The translations under genes were made by a program, and so were the position numbers. A stretch of DNA of 64,000 nt from assembly GCA_015183035.1 (NCBI GenBank), contig JACZZP010000013.1:434001-498000 (forward strand), in the 5' to 3' direction. The first letter of the stretch is position 1, and every line of letters starts with the position of its first letter. The DNA is from Meloidogyne chitwoodi (taxonomy: Eukaryota > Nematoda > Chromadorea > Rhabditida > Meloidogynidae). The notes below the pieces were generated by a model that did not search any database, had not been told where the DNA came from, and worked only from the letters and a program-made list of their open reading frames with translations. This document shows, piece by piece, positions 23,822-36,582 of the stretch.

Positions 23822-26800
23822 CTTAACAACGGTTAAAAATGTTGCTTTAAAAATAGCAATAAATTTAAAAATAAAATAATGCTCTGTGTTCACCGGTTGA
23901 CAAAGAATTAAAAAAAGTTTTTTGATCTAAAATTAAAATAATTAAAAAATAAAAAGAGGGCACACACTTTACGTCTAAGGTTATAAATTAAACAAATGAG
24001 GACCTTTAGATATAAAATTTTGCAAATATATCCTTGATAGTATTAACTAACTTTATTAAAAATTTCAGAATTTTTGGTTATGTATAAAATAAGTTATGAC
24101 CAAAAATACCCAATTTTTGGGAAAAAATTACTATTTTTTGGCCATAACTTGAAAAATATTTAACCGAAAATTCTGAAATTTTTAGAACAGTTAAATATCA
24201 CTATTTAAAACATTTTTGCAAAATTTTATAGTCAAAAGTAACAAAAATGTATATTTTCAAATGCGCGCTTGTGTGTAATTCAAGCATACAAAAGGTAATA
24301 AAAATAGCAGAAAAAAAGAAAATGAACTTTAAAAAATTTAAATTTGAAAATAAGTTTCAATTTTATAATTTGTTTACATTTATATTTAATCAACTCTTTG
24401 CATTTGTATTATTTTTAAAATTTTAAGTGCATAATCAAAAAGTGTTGATATAGAATAAATTTTAGAAAAAAATAAGAAGAAAAAAAAGAAAAAATACATA
24501 AAAAATGTAAACAATTTTATGTGTTTTAATTTTTTTTGCACTTTTAATCTAGTATAAGGCAGAAATAGAGAAAAATAATTACTTTAAATTTTAAATTAAA
24601 AAAAAAGAATTTTTAGTTTTGAAAAACAAAAGATGTGTTATGATTTTTTGTCATTTTTTTTGTTTCTGTTCTAAATTTTATCAAAAATGTGGTTAAAAGT
24701 ACAAAGTAGAACATTTAATAATTAATTGGTTAATGTTTTTTGAATGATATAAAAATAAATTAGAAATAAACAAAAAATAAACTTGAAGCAAACTTAAAAA
24801 ATAAAACTTAAAAATAAACTTGAAACAAATAAAAATATAAGTTAAAGTAATTCATTTTAAAAAATAATAACCCTTATAAATGTTTCAACTGCTAAAAGTA
24901 CACGTTTTAAAATTAAAGAAAGCATTTTAAAAAATAACTTTATGTAACAGCTGGCAAGAGCAAAGATTGTTTACAAAAGTAAAGAGAAGGCAAGTTGAGT
25001 AAAAAAGTTATTCTAATAAATCAATGGATTAATTGAAGCAAAAAACAAAATAATTAAAAAATGAAGCAAAATTGTACTATTATATAAAACTTAAGCAAAA
25101 ACATTAAGGAAAGTATAAAAAACTTGAAGAAAATGGTTAAATCGAAAATTAATAAACTTGAGCGCAAACTTAAAACTTGAAAAGTTTAATTATTATAGAG
25201 GTGAAGCATTTTTACATTATTTACAACTTAAAATCTCTGGAAAGTGTAACTTGAAACTTTCTTTTATTCTAAACATAATTTTCAAGTTTGCGCTTAAAAA
25301 GTATAAATAATATAAGATTTAAGTTTTTATTATATGCGCATTAAGAAAAAAGTAGAAACAACATATTTAAGCAATGACGGCACAACTAACAGTGTTTATA
25401 AAATTGTTTATAAAGTATTAAAGGTATTAGTTATTTTATCCAGACAGAAAAAAAATCGAAAAAAAATAAGAAGGATTTTAAAGCTTAAAACCAAAATATT
25501 TAAAAATAAAATTAAAAAATAGGGGAAAGCAGTAAATTTTTAGATGTGTTACGTCACCTTCCGGCTTATAAAATGAATAAAAAAGTACATAGAGTTATGA
25601 AATTTTGTCAAAATAAGCTTAATAGTGTTATCTAACTTTTATAAAAATTTCAAAATTTTTAGTTATTTATAAAGCTAAATATGGCTAAAAAGTCAAAAAA
25701 AATCTTTTTACTAACAACACTTTAAAATTAAAATTTTTTTTAATAAATTTTAAGATTTAATAATCCTAAGATTTGGGCTTTCGAATTAGATATAAATTGC
25801 TACATTTTCCAATTAGCTAAAAGATAAAGAGCTTCGCGCGCAGTTGCATAACTCCTTTATAAATTAATATTAATTAATAAGAGCATAACACACTTAAGAC
25901 AGCTTATATAAAGATAAAACTTCTTAACATTTTAATCGTGCGAAAAAAAATCATTAAGGGATTAAAAAAAAAGTTAAAATTATTTGGATAATTTATTTAG
26001 AGAGACAAAATGTCCACCTGGGATAAAATGTCGATTTTTTGCTAATTTTTTTCATTTTAAAGTGTATATTTTACGTATTTAATAATTAATTCCATGAAAA
26101 ACAGATTTAAAATTAAAAAGTCGGAAGAAAACAAAAAAAAATAATAATTTTTTAATAACGTCATTAACAATAAAATTAAAGCTCAAATAATTATGACGAT
26201 ATAATAAAAAATAAATAAAAGTGTGACTTTGGTTTAATTATAAGTGTCTGCGCCCTTGTTACTTGACGACTGGCACGAAGAAAAAGACACCTTTTTCACT
26301 TTTATTTTATTAAAGTGCAAAAGTGGCAATTTTAATGTCTAGTAACCTAGACGCTGTACTTTTTAATAATAAAAGCATTTAAACTTTAATTTTAAAATGA
26401 AGAAATACAATGTGGGTGGGAAATAGTGGAAAAAGAGTTAAGTTTATTTAAAACAAAGTTTTACAATTTGTAAAAAGTTTATTTAAGGTTTACAATTATT
26501 AGGTAGCGCAAACTTGAGATTGTATATTTAATTAAACTTGATCAATTTAAATATGAAAAACTTAAGTTTACTAAAAGAATTTGTAGGAAAAATGTGAAAA
26601 TGAAGTAAAACTTAGAAACTTGAAACAATGGTAAAAAAAGTTTCAATACAATTTTTATTAAAAAAACCAAATAAATTTTCCCATTATTTTTAATTTTTAA
26701 TATATAAAAGTGAAATTGATATAAGGGAAAAAAATCGAACAAAGGAAATATAAAACCCTTTTTTATTTATATAAATCAAAACGTGAGTAAAATTAAAGAA

Positions 26801-27039
26801 AAATCGAGAAATATGTACATATTAAATTCAGGTATGAGGGGAAGAATATTTTTGGACACCAATCAAAAAAATAATAGTAATATCTAAAGATAATAAAAGG
26901 AAAAATCGAAAATTTAAAGGGGAAAAAATAAAAGTTAAATAGGTATATATAATGGGAAAGTTAAAGAAACAGGGAAGAGAAGAAAAAGTTGGAAGAGAAG
27001 AAAAGTGAAAGTTAAACAATTAATTTTAATTTTGAAGCA

Positions 27040-27140
27040 TGCTTCAAGTTTCTAGAAAAGAGTAAGTTTAAACTTAATCTTGAGATCTTAGTTATCTCAA
27101 AGTTAAGATTAAACTTAAACTTACTTTTTTTAGCAAACTT
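27040..27140. repeat. Palindrome built from AAGTTTAAACTTAATCTTGA words
   Basis: The left half, GCTTCAAGTTTCTAGAAAAG and following, mirrors the right half ending AGCAAACTTGAAGC around a centre at about 27095. It is a hairpin of some 45-bp imperfect arms. Confidence 0.6.
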
Positions 27141-29620
27141 GAAGCATAATTTTAAAATTAATTAATTATTTGAATATTTTCCCCTTAATTTAATAAAAAA
27201 ATATTTTTTAGATGTAAAACTAACTAAGTCATTTAAAGTGTAAAATGAAGAAAAGTCTATCGTTTTATTATCTTATTTCACCACTTAATATATTTGGAAT
27301 AAAATAAGTGTGGGAATATATTAGAAGAACGTTTTTTAACGTTAAAAACGGACTTTAAAAATGTTAGAAAAGGACAAGAAATTCTCGCGTCGTTTTTTTA
27401 ATAAAAGGGAAAATCTTGTGAGTAAGGGAAGTAATGAAGAGAGAAGTTAAATAAAAAAATTGGTTTTGAAAGGTAAAAAAGAAAAAAAGAAATAAGAGAA
27501 CATTAAAGTGACATTTCGTCCCAAGCAACACAGTGTTTTGTCTAAACGTTCAAATCAATAAAAAGGGAAAGAATGTCCATCTTGGCAAGAAATAATCTTC
27601 CTTAAACATTAAAAACTCGGGAGAGACTAAGAGGAAAAACTGAAACCATGAAAGAAGAGGACCGGCTGGCATTAACCAACGGTTGGTAATAAAAGAATAT
27701 ATGGGAAATGGCTGAATAGAGTGAACACACACACAAATGTTAAAGAGGAAGAGGAACACTAATTGAAAAGGAAAAAAGAATTAAAAGAATGAGTTGGCAA
27801 GAGTATATAGACTGGCTGGTAATAGTAGAAATAAAGTAGTCAAAGACTGGTAATAGTGAAGATAAAAAATAAAAAGAAGGAAAAATGAACAGGAGAGAAG
27901 GATTGTAAAATTCTCTTTTTTACAGCCGCCATTCTTTTTTCCTTTTCTTTTTCTCAATGTGGGACCGACTGTCAGTCAATCAATTGGACAGTGTGCGGCC
28001 AAAGGTTGATGCGACTATTTTTTACTATTTTCCCATCTTCACTTTTTATATCCACTAAAGAAAAGGCCATAGAGTAGTAGTTGTATTACTATTTTTTTAA
28101 GCGAAGGGAATTAAAAATTAAAAAAATAATAAAAGAGAAAACATGTGATAAGAATTAGTGCCAGCCTGGTTATTTAATTCTAATAAAATAATATTTTTGC
28201 ATTTTTTGGTATTAAATGTCATTTTTATGCTAAATGCCATTTTTTGTTGCTACAATTTTAGTGCCAGATGTAATTTTTTGTGACAGCCGCCATTTTTTAC
28301 TTATTTCGCTACATGTCGATCGCCATTACCTTTATATAAATAAAGCTTTCCTCTTTTCTCTAAATCCATGTTGGCTGGTAATAATTACTATAATATTATG
28401 TGACCCGCTTCTATGGAGATACAGATATGGACATCCACCCACTGCCTGTTTTTACTCGTTTTTATTTTAATTGTGGGGAAAACGAAGAAAAAAAGTAAAA
28501 AACCTTCACAAAATCATAACCTTGAAAATATCAATTAATTAAAAGGCTTAACTATATTTTTGAAAGAAAAAAACTATAGTTAAAATAAACTTGAAGCATT
28601 CACAAAATTGTAAACTTTAATATTTAAACAAAATTGAAACAATTTTGTTCCAAGTTTAGAAGGAGAAAGTATTAAGTTATTTCAAGTTTATAGAAAAGTT
28701 TTAAATTATTTTTCTCATTTATCATTCAATAAAAAAACTTTTTATTATTTTTACAAACTTAAAGAGAGAACAGAAAAAAGATCACAAGTTTTATATAAAT
28801 TAATTAAAGAGAAAAATTAGTAAAAAGTTTAACATGTTGAAATAAATTAACGAAAGAAAATCATTAATTGAAGATCGAGCTTTAAAAACTTGAAAAATAT
28901 AACAAACTTAAAATAAAATTTAAGTTTTGTTTTAATTTTCAAGTTGTAATTTTTAAAATATTAAAATAAACTTGAAACATTAAAATAAACTTAAGTACAT
29001 AAATAAACTTGAAATAACTTAAAAAGTCTCAAACTTGTAAATAAGTTAAAGTTTACAAACTTGAAATAAAGCCTGCTTATCTCACAATTAAATGAAGTAT
29101 TTTATAAAATAGAAAATGAAAAATAATCAGTATAAATAAAGTGTAATCAATAAAAAAGCAAAATGTGAAAAGGTATATTTTAGACGACAAAAAGTGTTTT
29201 AGCGTCGGCCAAACACAAATAGTGAGTGAATGAATGACAGCCGGTCTTTTAACAAGCCACAAAGGATTGATTAACAAAATAAGAGATCAAAGTTGGAAGT
29301 AAAAAATTTTATGTATATTTTTAATATTTATTAATGTTGGTATTTTTGTGTTTCATTTTATAGTTTTAGAAAAAAATTTTTTTATTAAAATATCGAAAAT
29401 TAAATAAATGTGATTAGATAGATAACACTTTGAATCTATAGAACTTTTAGTAAAGTGGTGCTATAATTTAATTTTTACATAAAAAATAGAAAAAACTATT
29501 AATGAGAAAATAAACATTTAAAAATAGAAATAATATTTTAATTAATTTTGGAGAAAAACTAAAGTTAGAATAGATTGTCTAAAATATTAGTAAAATTTAA
29601 TTAAAGATGAAGCTTTAAAA

Positions 29621-29750
29621 TAAACTTGAAACTTAAGTTGTAATATTTAATAAACTTGAAACTTAAGTTGTAATATTTAATAAACTTGAAACTTAAGTTG
29701 TAATATTTAATAAACTTGAAACTTAAGTTGTAATATTTAATAAACTTGAA
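29621..29750. repeat. 30-bp minisatellite
   Basis: There are four perfect units and a part unit of a 30-mer starting TAAACTTGAAACTTAAGTTG. The copies are identical, so the array is young. Confidence 0.92.
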
Positions 29751-32256
29751 CTTACCAAATCCTAAAAAATGTTAATTTTTAAAGGAAACAATACACATTT
29801 TTATTTAAACCTATAAATGTCTAGTCAAATTATATATTCAAATGATCGAAGTTTAAAGGTAATTTGTAAATGTTAAATTTAAATTTTTTAATTTAAACTA
29901 TCATGTGTTCTCTCTCTGTCAGAAAAAGTAATCAAATATGTTAATAAATTATTTATTATTCAAACTAAACTCCTATACCAATTTTATTAAAATCATAAAA
30001 AGTCAGTAAAATTAAAATTGTTGGAATAAAATTAAAATATTTTAAAAAGAAACTTTAAAGTACAAAAAATTTAGAGCATTGACGTAAAGAAAAAACATTA
30101 AAATACACACAATGTAAATGTGAAAAATTAAAGTGCAGAAGGAACGGAAGTAAAAAAGGAAAATATGCACTTAATAAAATTGGCCTTATATTTTATTATT
30201 TTTATTCTTTGGCCAATTTCTAGGAAAAGAAGAAAAGTGAATTAAAAAAACAAAAAGAAAAATGCTTAAAGAAAATATAAAAACGTTGAAAATATGAGAA
30301 AATGGCAAAATCATGGGAAAAAATGTAAATAACAAAACTAAGGCCGTGCGCAAATATTTAGCATTATTGGTTGCTTTAAGTAGTTTTTAAGCTTAGAAAA
30401 AGCATAAATATACTTAAAATTCAAATTAATAAAAAAGAACAAACTTAAAACCTTAGAATTAAATTTTCGCAAACTTGAATGGTTAAATTGAAAATAAAAT
30501 TGTTGTTAAACTTAAGGTTTCAAGTTTATTTATGTTATTTTCAAGTTACAACTCAAGTTGTTTTTTAAGTTTACAAACTCCAAATTTGAGCAAACGCCAA
30601 ACATGTGAAATTTTAATGAATTCTTGGAGTAAGAAAAATAAAGTAAAAAATAGTAAAAATGTTTCGGAGAGGGAAAAAAAGAAAGGATATTAAAAATAAA
30701 AGTGCAAGAAAAAAGTTTATGGATAAAACTGAATAACATTTTAAAGCAAACAAAAAATATAAAAACATTAACTAAAAATATTAACTTTAAAATATGAAAA
30801 GTAATGAAAAGTGATTTTAATAAAGTATTTGAAACAAAAATTTTGCTTCACATTAAAATTTTTTAGATAAAATATAAACTTGAATTTTAAACTTTAAAAG
30901 TTTCAAGTTTATTTAATTAATTCAAGTTTATAACTCAAGTTTATTTAAATGATTAAAGTTTACAACTCAAGTTGTTTTTTAGTTTACAATTAAAAATTAA
31001 ATGCTTCAAGTTTATTTAAAGGTTTCAAGTTTATAAACATGAAAATAATGAAATAAAGATTTTAAATAGTAAAAACATTTAAATTAAAATTATAATTAAA
31101 AAATAATTTTAAGAGATAATTGATTTAATTAGAGAGTATATTTATACTTTTCAAAAAACCGCCTACACTAGAACGAACTTTCATAATAAAATTTTAAAGA
31201 GGATAAAATACCACTATACAAATATTTAAAGCCTTTTAATAAAATTTTTAATAAGCATAAAAGTAAACGAATTGAGGCAAATATTAAAATAAAATATATT
31301 ATCTACATATTTTTTAATTTAAAAACAACTAGGTAATATCTTCGCCCACGCTTACTTTCTATTCTTAAATAAAGTGTTAAATATTTTAAAGTATAAACTC
31401 TTTTTAAAACTTAAGTTTTAAAGGTTTCAAGTTTATTTAAATGATTCAAGTTTACAATTCAAGTTGTTTTTTTTAGTTTACAATTATAAATTAAATTATT
31501 CAAGTAAGAAAGTTCAAGTCTAGGCTTGATAAAAAAAGTTTAATTTTCTAAGTTTATTTATTTTTAAAAGATAATCTCCCTATTAATCCGTTCCCATTAT
31601 CTTAAATTAAATTTACTGATAGATTAAAATAAAAAATAAATAATAAATATCAAAAGTTGAAAACTTAAGCTTAATAAATAAAAAAAATAATAATTTTAAA
31701 CATTTAAACAAAAAATAAAAAAATGAGAAAATTGTTCAAAAAAATGAAAAATAGCAAAGAGGAGAACAAAAAAAAAGAGATTTTTGATCCTTTGGCAGCC
31801 TCTTGGGTTGTTTACAACAATTTTTCTTTTTTAAATAGTGTATGGCCAACTAATGCATTTTTCTAAAATGTTTTGTTACTATTTTTGAAAGAGAACAGAA
31901 AAAAAGTATTATTATATTTAAAGGTATAGGTCGATGAAAACTCAAAAAGAAAAGAGAATAGGAGGGATTTTTTGGTAAAAATGAACAAAACAATTATTAA
32001 ATTAAAATGAGGAAAAAAAATTGAAAGAATTTATCTGCGATATTGGAAAGGAAAAAGATCCCGCAAAAATAGCTAACAGAAATAGGAAATTTCTTTATAT
32101 AAATTCAAGACTCTCAAAGCTTATTACTAAAAATAGAAATTGACAGAATTTAAAAATACTCAAATAAACCTAAATTGATTTTAAGCGCTAGAATTGAAAT
32201 ATAACAGTAAAAGAGTGAATTAGAGAAAAAGACAAAACTAGAGAGAATAATAAATA

Positions 32257-32537
32257 TATGTGAGACTAGAGTGCGGCGCTCTTGTATCTGACAGGATTTA
32301 TATAATTCTCTTCAGAGCGTCTGTGATAAAGGCCACTCTCTCGTGTGAAAAAAACGCAGAAAAACTGACCAGTGGTCAGTTGAGGTCAGAGAAATGTCAA
32401 ATGACCTGCTCTTTTCCAAAACTGTACACAATTCCTGCGTCTTTTTCACACGAGAGAGTGGCCTTTATCACAGGCGCTCTGAAGAGAATTATATAAATCC
32501 TGTCAGACACAAGAGCGCCGCACTCTATGTGAGACTA
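32257..32537. mobile_element. Foldback MITE with 12-bp target-site duplication
   Basis: The element is 32269-32525 (257 bp). Its ends are GAGTGCGGCGCTCTTG and the exact complement CAAGAGCGCCGCACTC, and the inverted arms continue at high identity for more than 80 bp (through CTCTTCAGAGC and AAGGCCACTCTCTCGTGTG). It is flanked on both sides by TATGTGAGACTA (32257-32268 and 32526-32537). A Mutator-type (MULE) origin is suggested by long inverted ends and a duplication near 9-11 bp; that is inference. Confidence 0.9.
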
Positions 32538-33028
32538 AAAGTTTATTTTTAACCGTTCTTTTAGAAAAATACAAAACATCTAAAAGAACAAAAAATACAA
32601 AACACCAAAAGTTTTTTGACAACTTATTTTTGAAGAACAAGGTTTTTTTAATTTTTTTCAATATTTTCTTTTTTTTTATTTAAATTTTTTAAATTTTCTA
32701 AATTAGTGGCTAATCGTTAAATTGATTTTCTAATCAATAAAGTCATATTTTTTGTTATATTGCTTTACTTTTTTATGTAGCATTAGTCATTTTTACAAAT
32801 AAATAAATTGTACTATTTCCCCTCTTTTATTTTAATTTTATTAAATTTTTATTAAAAAAGAAGTTTTCTTAAATTTAACTTTTTTTTAAGTGAAAAACTA
32901 TTATAAAAATGAAATTTTCTGAAACAATGACAGTAAGAATTTCACGATGGTATTTTTTGCAATTATTTTTAATAATTTTTATATAAAAATTTAGGCGTGA
33001 AACTTTATTAAATATCTTTCCATCATCT

Positions 33029-36000
33029 ATGCATGGAAGCAGAATGGATAATGGAGGAGAGGATTATGAAACACTTTCAACCCAATCATTGACTGAGGGA
33101 ACTAGCCAAGCAACCCCTGATTATACTGAACTTCATGGAGGATCAGTTAGTTGTTTTTTAAATTTTAAAATTTTTTTAAATGATTTTTGAGTGGGGAATT
33201 TATTTTTTTGATAAATTTCTTGAATTTCCGTTTCGTCAAACATTTATTTTCCGTCATTTTTATTATCTGACCATCTTGATTTCCTATTTATTCAACAAAA
33301 AGATTTAAATAATTGGATTTACAAATAATTTAAAAAATAATTTTCACACAGGTACCCTGTCCATCTTGTAAAGGCTCTGGACTTATTCCAAAAGAATTAG
33401 AGAGTACATTGGTTGCATTAATTCCAGTAAATGACGAAAGACTTAAACCAAAACGAACATGTTTAATCGTCTCTTTTTGGGTTTCTTTATGTTTTATTGT
33501 TGGAAGTGTTCTTATATTTTTATTAATGCCTAGAACTGTGACTTTAAATACAAATAGAGGGCCAATAGAAATTGTACATGTTACTGGACGAGATGCTAAT
33601 CATTCCTCTTATATTGACTTTCATTTTATGGTTTTTTCTTTTTAAATTTTTTTATACAAATTTTTAAGAATAAAATAAATGTGACGAGTGGAAATTATAT
33701 CCCGGTTGATTTGGTGAATATTACTTCAATTATTACTTCAAAATTTCAGGTTTATTTTTTTTAATTTAATTATTTTAAAATAATTAAAGCCTTGGTCCAC
33801 TGATATTGTCGGTCATGGTTTAAACAAATCTTTTACTGAAAGTTCTCCACTAATTTTGTATCGAACAACAAGGGAATTGGCCTTCAACAACACTGTTTCT
33901 TTAAAAGGAATTATCGCGTTAGTTAATTTAAATATAATAATTATAAAAATTTATAATAGACATAAAAAGGGGAAAAATAGAATTAATTTAAAAAATTATA
34001 TAAATTAATTTTTAAAAATATTTTTTAATCTTTATGGTTGTTGTTGATATACAAAACAAGTAATATTCCCTTTTGTACGTTCACAGAAAAAATCTGTAGC
34101 AATTCTGTAGCTAAAAGCACCTGGAGCGCAAATAACATCTAATCCTCTATCACTCCCTTCTGTAATAAATTGTTGATTTGTTGCCTTGTGTAAACGCCTT
34201 TTTGATTCATTAGCATCATTTTCAACCATTAAAGTTTCCATTAGTTGACTCAATTCGATTGAATTGCAAATTTCTGTGTTTTCTTTGCTGATATTGCTAA
34301 AAAAGGAGAAAATTGTTGTGTTTTGATGTTTTTAGTATTTTCTTTTCCGGAAAAACCAGAATTTGTTTTTATCGAAATTTTCCGGAAACATTTCTTCCCT
34401 CCTGAAAAAACCGAATATTTTTTCATTTTCCGTACCGTACATTCCGGAAAAACTTATTCTTTCTAAAAACATCCGACTAAGTAAATATATTTTTGTTTTC
34501 AGGCAGAAAACAATTATATTTTTGTAAAACACCTTGTTTTTGTCAAAAGTGTAGTTGTTGTTTTTGATCCATGTAAAGCTTTAATAGCTGATTTTTGTTG
34601 TTTGTAAGGTTCGCTTTGTAATTGCTCATTTGTAGGAGCACTTGGCGCTGAAACTTCTTCTTCAACAACTTCATTTTTTGTTGAAGCTGGTTGAACTAAT
34701 AAAAAATTATTTTTTAGTTATTTTTCGGTTATTTATCGGTTAACCTTGTTCTGTTGGAGGTAAAGGTAGTTCTTGATTAGCTGGTGGACTTTGAATGGCA
34801 GCAGCAGCTCCATCTTATTAATTTTTTAGTTATTTTTTGTCAACTTTTTTTTACCTGAAGCAGGTGCTTCTGCTGCTTCATATTGTTGTGAAGGTTGTTG
34901 TTGTTCGATTGGTAATTGGACTGGTTCATAAGAGCCTGAGGGAATTTGTTGATGTGAATATGCTGTCTGTTCTTGTGCATAACCACCAGTAGCACTCCCA
35001 CAACCAGCAGGCACACTTTGTGCATATCCTCCACTTTCCGTTCCAACAGGACGGACAATAACATATTTAGGCTCACACGGTTGATTTTCGGCAGCTGATA
35101 TAACAGAATTTTGTACAACTTTTTAAATAATAATTTAAATTGTTTTGATTGAATTGTCAATTTAAACCTCCTCCGTTGCTACATCCTTCACCAGAACAGC
35201 TAATCTGTGGAGGACCGCTATTTCCAATAGAACCTTCGCAACCTTGACAACAACCTCCAGACGATGATCCTGTTCCACTTCCTCCACTACCTCCCCCGCT
35301 GTAGCTCCCGTAACCAGAACAACCTCCAGAGCAGCCTATTTGTCCTCCTCCACCTCCATAGTTTCCTCCACAGCCTCCCCCGTTACAGCCTGCTGTTCCG
35401 CTTCCTCCATAACCTCCTCCTCCGCCGTAGCCACCGTAACCAGAACAACCTCCACCTCCATAGCCTCCTCCTCCACAACCACCTTTAGTATTTTTTAAAT
35501 TAAAAAAAAAGAATTTTATTGAAACAAACCTCTTCCTCTTCTACAATTTACATTTACCCCTCCACTACCTCCTCCACAACAACTTCTTGTTCTTCCCCCA
35601 CAACATCCACCACCTCCTCCTCCTCCACTTGCACAACAACAACATCCCCCACCACTACCTCCTCCACCAAATAAAAAAGAATTAATTCCAAGAATATTTA
35701 TTAAAAATGTATAAAATAAAATTTGTTGTGTAAAATACATTTTTTGGGTGTTTTTTAAATACTGCTTTTTTTATTTTTGTTAAAGCAGTCCAAAATTAGG
35801 GGAAAATTATTTTTATTTTTTTTTAATTTTTTTGAGAAAAAATTTTTTTTGAGAATATAAATTTGGGTTTAATAAGAAGATTATATTTTAATAAAAGTGA
35901 GAGATTAATGTTTAATTTTTTTTTTTAAAATTATTTTTTAAGGATTTATTGAGGTCACCCCGTCACATTATATTTATTTTTAATTTTATTTATTTTTTTT

Positions 36001-36582
36001 TCACGTTTTTATCATTTTTTATTTTTTTCACTTTTATCAAGGAGAGAAAAGTCTCCTTTAAAAACAAATTATTTTTATTTTTTCTCGTTCATTTTTATTT
36101 CCGCAAAATAATTTAAAAAAAAAAGAAAAAATATTAAAAGTGTTTGAATAAATCTGGTTATTTTTAAATAAGAGAGTAAAGTAAAGAAAAAGTATAATTT
36201 TTTAAATTTATTTTTTTTTATTTTAAAGATTTTATTTAAATTTATTAATTTAAAAATAAAATTTTAAACATTAAAAACCCTTTTTCTACATTAAAAAAAT
36301 TAAAAATAATTAATTTAAATGCTTAAAAATGAACAGAATGCAATTTATGTTTCTTAAAATAGTCAGGGACCTCTTCCCTAATAATTTTTTTTAATTTTAA
36401 TTTTTTTCTTCTTCAGAAATTATTGTCAAGCACCTTTTTCTCGTTATACTTCTCTATATGTTACTCTTCAATTTGATGTAATCGTTACAATTACTTATTA
36501 TTATGGACATACGGAACAAGTCCCCATTTCAACTCAACAACAAGTTTGTTGTATTCCTAGTGGAAATTGTACTGCATATTGA
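33029..36582 (+). CDS. TMEM106-family lysosomal membrane protein
   Basis: Exons 33029-33145, 33352-33630, 33669-33749, 33790-33917 and 36417-36582 close in phase to 256 residues, against 274 in human TMEM106B. The cytoplasmic part has VPCPSCKGSGLIPKELE and LVALIPVNDERLKPKRT, the hallmark of the family. A single membrane helix (SFWVSLCFIVGSVLIFLLMP) follows, then a lumenal domain with NVTSGNYIPVDLVNITS sequons and the end TYYYGHTEQVP with paired Cys and CIPSGNC. TMEM106 proteins are type II glycoproteins of late endosomes and lysosomes, acting in lysosome transport and acidification. An upstream acceptor (TTTAG at about 32995) may be the trans-splice site. The last intron is 2.5 kb and contains a whole gene on the other strand. 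Confidence 0.93.
34032..35740 (-). CDS. Ground-like domain secreted protein with Gly/Cys-rich repeat region
   Basis: Six exons, 35740-35530, 35482-35168, 35118-34855, 34813-34745, 34695-34533 and 34296-34032, close in phase to 428 residues. The N-terminus is a signal peptide (MYFTQQILFYTFLINILGIN). A 150-residue Gly/Cys/Tyr region follows (GGGGGYGG, CCGG, CSGYGGYGG), then a Gln/Pro/Glu-rich linker. The C-terminal 90 residues are a ground-like domain: CNSIELSQLMETLM, then ANESKRRLHKATNQQF, then DVICAPGAFSYRIATDFFC and CFVYQQ. GRL proteins belong to the nematode hedgehog-related group and are secreted, often into cuticle or epithelial matrix. Which C. elegans grl gene is orthologous cannot be said. 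The gene sits entirely inside the last intron of the TMEM106 gene, antisense. Confidence 0.9.
34325..34460. repeat. TTCCGGAAA repeat cluster in ground-like gene intron
   Basis: Three TTCCGGAAA words at 25-60-bp spacing with diverged surroundings occupy the last intron (34297-34532). Confidence 0.6.

Larger units (their letters stand above)
23822..32256. other. Gene-free repeat-rich upstream region of daf-16
   Basis: I find no exon with believable coding content on either strand across 8.4 kb. The DNA is extremely AT-rich and carries dozens of AACTTGAA, AACTTAAG and CAAGTTTA words (24780-25320, 26450-26640, 27040-27140, 28560-29060, 30380-31060, 31380-31560). It also has copies of the CTGAAATTTTTAG repeat at 24010-24240 and 25590-25700. 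It may contain upstream promoters or 5' exons of daf-16 (for the a-type start) and the promoter of the TMEM106 gene. Confidence 0.5.

Noticed and set aside
29077..30739. Hydrophobic open frames on the - strand that could be small membrane proteins
   Set aside because: Phe/Leu/Ile content comes from T-rich DNA; no ATG context, no splicing partner and repeat words inside.
32260..32496. 78-codon open frame on the + strand
   Set aside because: It lies wholly within the foldback MITE at 32269-32525; open frames in both strands follow from the inverted arms.
35264..35488. Leu/His/Arg-rich open frame on the + strand
   Set aside because: It is the antisense of the Gly/Cys/Tyr-rich exon of the ground-like gene.
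35840..36330. Possible extra exon for the TMEM106 or ground-like gene
   Set aside because: Only A/T tracts; no open stretch with acceptable splice sites, and both models close without it.
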